A DNA stretch of 17,634 nt from an uncultured Eggerthella sp. (GTDB lineage: Bacteria > Actinomycetota > Coriobacteriia > Coriobacteriales > Eggerthellaceae). The notes under the pieces were generated by a model, which saw only the letters and a program-made list of their open reading frames with translations, was not told where the DNA came from and did no database searches. This document shows positions 14,677 through 17,634 of this stretch, piece after piece; within the stretch, counting starts at the first letter, position 1, and every line of letters starts with the position of its first letter. A program made the translations under genes and the position numbers. The stretch is from positions 1 through 17,634 of the forward strand of contig URJE01000028.1 of NCBI GenBank assembly GCA_900547965.1, given 5' to 3'.

Positions 14677-16362
14677 ATGTTCCAAGCTGTGGTCGATCCA
14701 GTCGCAGGCAATCTTGCCCTGTCGGCCTTGGTTGCCTGCATTCCGCTCGCGGCATTCTTCGTTATGCTGGTGGGCGTAAAGGCAAAAGCGCACATTTCCG
14801 CGCTCGTTGCGCTGGTAGTTGCGCTGGTAGTTGCAATATTCGCCTTCGGCATGCCCGCTGACCTCGCTGTCCTTTCCGGCTTGCAGGGTGCCTGCTATGG
14901 CGCATTCCCCATCGTATTCATCATCATCATGGCCGTATGGTTCTACGAGGTTACGGTTGTTTCCGGACGCTCTGAGGACCTGAAGAGCCTGTTCGACATC
15001 GTTGGCGGCGGCGATATCCGCATCCAGGCAGTCCTCGTTGCCTTTTGCTTCGGCGGCCTGCTCGAAGCGCTTGCCGGTTTTGGTGCTCCTATCGCCATCA
15101 CCGCAACCATGATCCTCGCCCTGGGTGTCAAGCCCTCTAAGGCGGCTCTGGCAGTCCTCATCGCGAACACCGCTCCTGTTGCCTATGGCGCAGCCGGTAC
15201 CCCCATCACCACCGCAGGCAACATGGTTGCTGGCGGCGATGCCTCCGTTGCCCTCGAATCGGCACAGCACGTTGCTGCTATCGTTGGTTACCAGGCACCG
15301 CTCTTCGCCCTCTTTGTTCCTTTGCTGGTTGTTCTGATCCTGGACGGCAAGAAAGGCCTGCGCGACTGCTGGATGCACGCTCTGGTTATCGGCGCTTCCT
15401 TCGCAATTACCCAGTGGTGGTGCTCCAACCACTTCGCCTACGAGCTTACCGACGTTGTAGCGTCCCTTGTCTCTCTTGGTGTCAGCGTTATCTTCCTGCA
15501 CTTTGTTAAGCCCAAGAACGTCAACGACGCTCGCGAGCGCTTCGGCATGGAGCCCATTGTTGAGGGCGAGGGCACGAAGCTCGCTCCCGTACGCGCCTGG
15601 ATGGCCCTGGTTCCCTACATCATCGTTGTAGTAGTATTCGCTATCTGCAAGCTGGGCATTCCCGCACTGCTTGCAAGCACCGACATCAAGATCCCCTTCC
15701 CCGGCCTCGCAGGCAATGTCCTGAATGCCGCAGGCAAGGACCCTGGCACCACGTACAACCTGAACCTGCTCTCCAACCCCGGTACCATGCTCCTTATCGC
15801 TGGCTTGATCACCACCATCGTGTACAGCATCTTCAACGAGAAGGGCAAGTATCGTATCACCTTGGGCATGTCCGGCAAGCAGCTCGGCCAGACCTTCTGG
15901 GCTATGCGATTCTCTTCCCTGACCATCGTTATGGTTCTGGGCTTGGCTTACATCATGAACTTCTCGGGCATGACCATTTCCATCGGTCAGTTCTTAGCAC
16001 ACACCGGTTCGCTCTTCGCGCTGCTTTCTCCCGTACTTGGCTGGGTAGGAACCGCAGTTACCGGCTCGGATACGTCCGCAAACGCCCTGTTCTCCAGCTT
16101 GCAGTACGAAGCTGCCCAGTCGAACGCTTCGCTTGCTCACGTTTCCCCTGATTTGTTCCTTGCCGCCAATACCATGGGTGGCGTTATCGGCAAGATGATT
16201 TCGCCTCAATCTTTGGCTATCGCCGCCGTTACCACGGGCGAGCGAGTCGAGCCTGTTCAAGAAGGTTATCCCTTGGAGCATCGGCATGTTGGCAGTTCTC
16301 TGCGTTCTGGTATTCGCAGAATCCAGTGTTCTTTCCTTCATCCTTCCGTAACGATCGGATAA
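14677..16362 (+). CDS. lldP: L-lactate permease with probable C-terminal frameshift
   Basis: An LldP/LctP-family membrane protein importing lactate with protons. The frame encodes 561 residues with many hydrophobic segments and family landmarks: FPIVFIIIMAVWFYEV, EALAGFGAPIAIT, NTAPVAYGAAGTPI, VTGSDTSANALF and GKMISPQSLAIAA near residues 505-517. After codon 520 the family-like hydrophobic tail moves to the next frame: dropping one G from GGG (16236-16238) gives ASESSLFKKVIPWSIGMLAV..., ending ILP at TAA 16351, about 557 residues, close to the E. coli 551. As written, the last ~41 residues (GERVEPVQEG...) are polar and unlike the family. The ATG has only a weak ribosome site (AAAGAGAG). A 12-bp tandem duplication (14809-14832) encodes the repeated ALVV in helix 2. 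Lactate oxidation genes are not in the window. Confidence 0.9.
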   Translation: MFQAVVDPVAGNLALSALVACIPLAAFFVMLVGVKAKAHISALVALVVALVVAIFAFGMPADLAVLSGLQGACYGAFPIVFIIIMAVWFYEVTVVSGRSEDLKSLFDIVGGGDIRIQAVLVAFCFGGLLEALAGFGAPIAITATMILALGVKPSKAALAVLIANTAPVAYGAAGTPITTAGNMVAGGDASVALESAQHVAAIVGYQAPLFALFVPLLVVLILDGKKGLRDCWMHALVIGASFAITQWWCSNHFAYELTDVVASLVSLGVSVIFLHFVKPKNVNDARERFGMEPIVEGEGTKLAPVRAWMALVPYIIVVVVFAICKLGIPALLASTDIKIPFPGLAGNVLNAAGKDPGTTYNLNLLSNPGTMLLIAGLITTIVYSIFNEKGKYRITLGMSGKQLGQTFWAMRFSSLTIVMVLGLAYIMNFSGMTISIGQFLAHTGSLFALLSPVLGWVGTAVTGSDTSANALFSSLQYEAAQSNASLAHVSPDLFLAANTMGGVIGKMISPQSLAIAAVTTGERVEPVQEGYPLEHRHVGSSLRSGIRRIQCSFLHPSVTIG

Positions 16363-16373
16363 AGATTGCCTCT

Positions 16374-16410
16374 AAGAAGCCTCGGTTCATTGAACTGAGG
16401 CTTCTTTTTT
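16374..16410 (+). terminator. Strong intrinsic terminator after the lactate permease, probably bidirectional
   Basis: AAGAAGCCTC and GAGGCTTCTT pair, with an inner GTTC/GAAC continuing the stem across a mismatch and an ATT loop, followed by TTTTTT on the plus strand. On the minus strand the stem is preceded by the TAA of the convergent gene (16411-16409) and followed by CTTCTTAG, so it can serve both transcripts. Confidence 0.85.
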
Positions 16411-17398
16411 AATTACTGCTTACTACTCGCTCGCGCAACTCTGCCTGCCTGGCAGCAAAGTCATACTGCAAATCATTGCGGAGATGACGCCCATGACATC
16501 GAGCCACTGTATCAGCAACCTCATCAAGGCTTTCGACATGCCTGATATCCCGGTTGCTCACCTGAATCACCCTCAAACGAGCTGGCTCAGAAGAAGGGCG
16601 ACAACGACGATTCCGCTTTCGCTCATTTGTATCCCCTACATGTGTATCCCCTACATGCGCTTCGTCTGTATATCTCAGCGACACCCCAGCATCGGGCCAA
16701 TACAGATCAAAGGCAGTACTCTTCCCCGATAAAAACAACAGCACCTCGCTCGAAGTAGCGAAATCATGCCGTATTTCCGGCTTCCCAAGACCATACCCGC
16801 CAATTTTTCGAGGCAAGACCATCAGCATGCACAGCTCCGTTTCCTGCGGGGAAGCAGAGCCATCGAGCACATAACGGAGAGCCCATCGAGCTTTTTTGAC
16901 GCTCCGATTACTGTTCTGCGACGCCACATGAGCAGTAATCCTCTCAACGGAAGTGAGCGCTTTCCTCCTGCTAAACCCTCGCGGCGTTCCTGCATAGTTG
17001 GGCTGAGACATGGGAAGCGAATATACCCCGCACAATTCGTATCCGAGCTTCACCAACTCAATCCCCGAAAGCAGTGCTGCCATCTCCAGGAACAACACTT
17101 CAGGCGAAACAACGCAGAGAGAGGACTCATCCATCCCTTTATGCAGCCGAATTGCCTTCATTTCACCGCCGAACACATGACAGTAACCATCTTTAATGTT
17201 TCTGCGGTTCCTTGGCTTGGGCACAACGCAATGAAGCGGTATATGGGAAGTGCGGATCGGCAAGGCTCGATAACGCTCAACGTCGTTTCGCGTTGGAACC
17301 GAAAGCGAGTGAAACGACACCTTTTCATAGCCGGAAACTGGCATCATTGAGGAACGATACACTTCTAATGCCGTTCTATGGCTTAAGACCATGCTCAT
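16409..17398 (-). CDS. Coriobacterial 'SHRTALE' protein with Vsr/DUF559-like nuclease-fold C-terminus, possibly inactive
   Basis: A 329-residue protein of unknown function. The N-terminus MSMVLSHRTALEVYR resembles the opening of AbiEi-like and related regulators. The middle has VSPEVLFLEMAALLSGIELVKLGYELCG (97-124). The C-terminal part shows SPQETEL (183-189), GGYGLGKPEIRHDF, and FDLYWPDAGVSLRY (230-243). In Vsr/DUF559-type nucleases these correspond to the E..D..E-Y-D-G pattern; Glu186 and Asp231 are kept, but the usual ExD after the second strand is Arg-Tyr-Thr here. A 15-bp in-frame duplication repeats HVGDT at 248-257. The start has AAGGAG six bases upstream. Codon choice is more varied than in neighbours. 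Fold assignment is from memory of motifs and moderate; biological role is unknown. Confidence 0.7.
   Translation of the reverse strand: MSMVLSHRTALEVYRSSMMPVSGYEKVSFHSLSVPTRNDVERYRALPIRTSHIPLHCVVPKPRNRRNIKDGYCHVFGGEMKAIRLHKGMDESSLCVVSPEVLFLEMAALLSGIELVKLGYELCGVYSLPMSQPNYAGTPRGFSRRKALTSVERITAHVASQNSNRSVKKARWALRYVLDGSASPQETELCMLMVLPRKIGGYGLGKPEIRHDFATSSEVLLFLSGKSTAFDLYWPDAGVSLRYTDEAHVGDTHVGDTNERKRNRRCRPSSEPARLRVIQVSNRDIRHVESLDEVADTVARCHGRHLRNDLQYDFAARQAELRERVVSSN
16628..16657. repeat. 15-bp perfect tandem duplication inside the SHRTALE gene
   Basis: TGTATCCCCTACATG occurs twice back to back (16628-16642, 16643-16657). Being 15 bp it keeps the frame and inserts five residues (HVGDT twice) right after the nuclease-core strand. 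It looks like recent replication slippage. Confidence 0.9.
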
Positions 17399-17447
17399 AC
17401 GCTGCTCCTTTTCGCAAAACGCTTATGAGTCAACGATATTGAGCAGA

Positions 17448-17502
17448 TGCGAAAGAGATGAGAAGGAGATGCGAAAAGCGTGCGAGAGTAATGCGAAAAT
17501 TA
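17448..17502. repeat. Five tandem 11-bp boxes (TGMGARR...)
   Basis: Uninterrupted 11-bp steps on the plus strand: TGCGAAAGAGA, TGAGAAGGAGA, TGCGAAAAGCG, TGCGAGAGTAA, TGCGAAAATTA. Units 1, 3 and 5 share ATGCGAAA exactly 22 bp apart. One repeat per helical turn places all boxes on one DNA face. A further TGCGAAAA in inverse orientation overlaps the Shine-Dalgarno of the adjacent gene. This fits cooperative binding of a regulator, possibly the gene's own product. Confidence 0.6.
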
Positions 17503-17569
17503 GTTGAACAGACGAGATGGTCTTGGTTGTTCGCAGAAACATAATTATGCGGCGCCTGGGCCATCGGGC

Positions 17570-17634
17570 GCCCTTAGCCCTTAGCCCTTAGCCCTTAGCC
17601 CTTAGCCCTTAGCCCTTAGCCCTTAGCCCTTAGC
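17570..17634. repeat. Heptanucleotide tandem repeat (GCCCTTA)n, cut by window edge
   Basis: Nine perfect copies of GCCCTTA plus two bases run to the last base, so the full length is unknown. The reverse-complement unit is TAAGGGC. Perfect identity among copies implies recent expansion. It is non-coding as far as seen. A simple-sequence phase-variation tract, a structural element or an assembly edge are all possible. Confidence 0.95.

Larger units (their letters stand above)
17399..17634. other. Repeat-rich region upstream of the SHRTALE gene
   Basis: No gene is visible in these 236 bp. The region holds the gene's ribosome site, an inverted TTTTCGCA box (17409-17416), an 11-bp box array (17448-17502), a GGCGCC...GGCGCC inverted repeat (17551-17556, 17567-17572, loop 10) and the terminal heptanucleotide repeat. 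The boxes lie where the minus-strand promoter should be. Confidence 0.6.

Noticed and set aside
14656..15501. 281-codon minus-strand frame opposite the lactate permease
   Set aside because: Composition is Cys/Gly/Asp-rich and low in hydrophobics, as expected of an antisense shadow of a membrane protein gene.
16409..17398. Toxin-antitoxin pair with the SHRTALE protein as AbiEi
   Set aside because: No AbiEii-like nucleotidyltransferase partner is within the window; the upstream side is repeat DNA and the downstream neighbour is the convergent permease.
17448..17634. CRISPR array from the short repeats at the right end
   Set aside because: Units are 7 and 11 bp with no spacers, and no cas gene is seen.

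Overview
This 17.6 kb window looks like the chromosome of an anaerobic Coriobacteriia member (Eggerthellaceae-like; Slackia or a relative is a guess). The reasons are moderately high GC, anaerobe-type enzymes (hydrogenase maturation protease, flavin/Fe-S ene-reductase, L-lactate permease) and a 'SHRTALE' family protein of a kind I associate from memory with gut Coriobacteria. No tRNA, rRNA, CRISPR array, transposase or phage gene was recognised. The gene content is mostly ordinary; the unusual material lies in the short repeat arrays in intergenic DNA and in the last gene.

Layout: (1) 1-3510, minus: mfd, transcription-repair coupling factor, cut off by the window at its C-terminus. (2) 3511-3822: a gap with a plus-strand terminator that no recognised plus-strand gene explains, and a small minus-strand ORF overlapping the mfd start. 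(3) 3823-4530, plus: nth (endonuclease III). (4) 4675-5619, plus: a LysR-type regulator. (5) 11430 down to 5814, minus: a tightly packed set of five genes: MarR regulator, two half-transporters of a heterodimeric ABC exporter, a small three-helix membrane protein, and an M52 hydrogenase maturation protease. (6) 12270-11671 and 14316-12388, minus: thrH-like HAD phosphatase downstream of an Old-Yellow-Enzyme/FAD reductase of the 2,4-dienoyl-CoA reductase type. (7) 14677-16362, plus: L-lactate permease whose last ~40 codons appear frameshifted, ending at a strong bidirectional terminator. (8) 17398-16409, minus: a protein with a Vsr/DUF559-like nuclease-type C-terminus that seems to have lost an acidic active-site position. 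(9) 17399-17634: a promoter region with five 11-bp tandem boxes, then a heptanucleotide (GCCCTTA)n repeat that runs off the window.

How the genes work together: mfd and nth are both DNA repair genes, arranged divergently. The MarR-ABC-ABC set is a classic drug-responsive exporter operon; asymmetric motifs in the two ATPases show one consensus and one degenerate ATP site. The membrane protein and hydrogenase protease are appended to it and coupled to each other by an abutting TAA-ATG. The ene-reductase and lactate permease diverge from a shared 360-bp region containing a perfect 18-bp inverted repeat, which could be a shared operator. All identifications are by motif reading without database searches.
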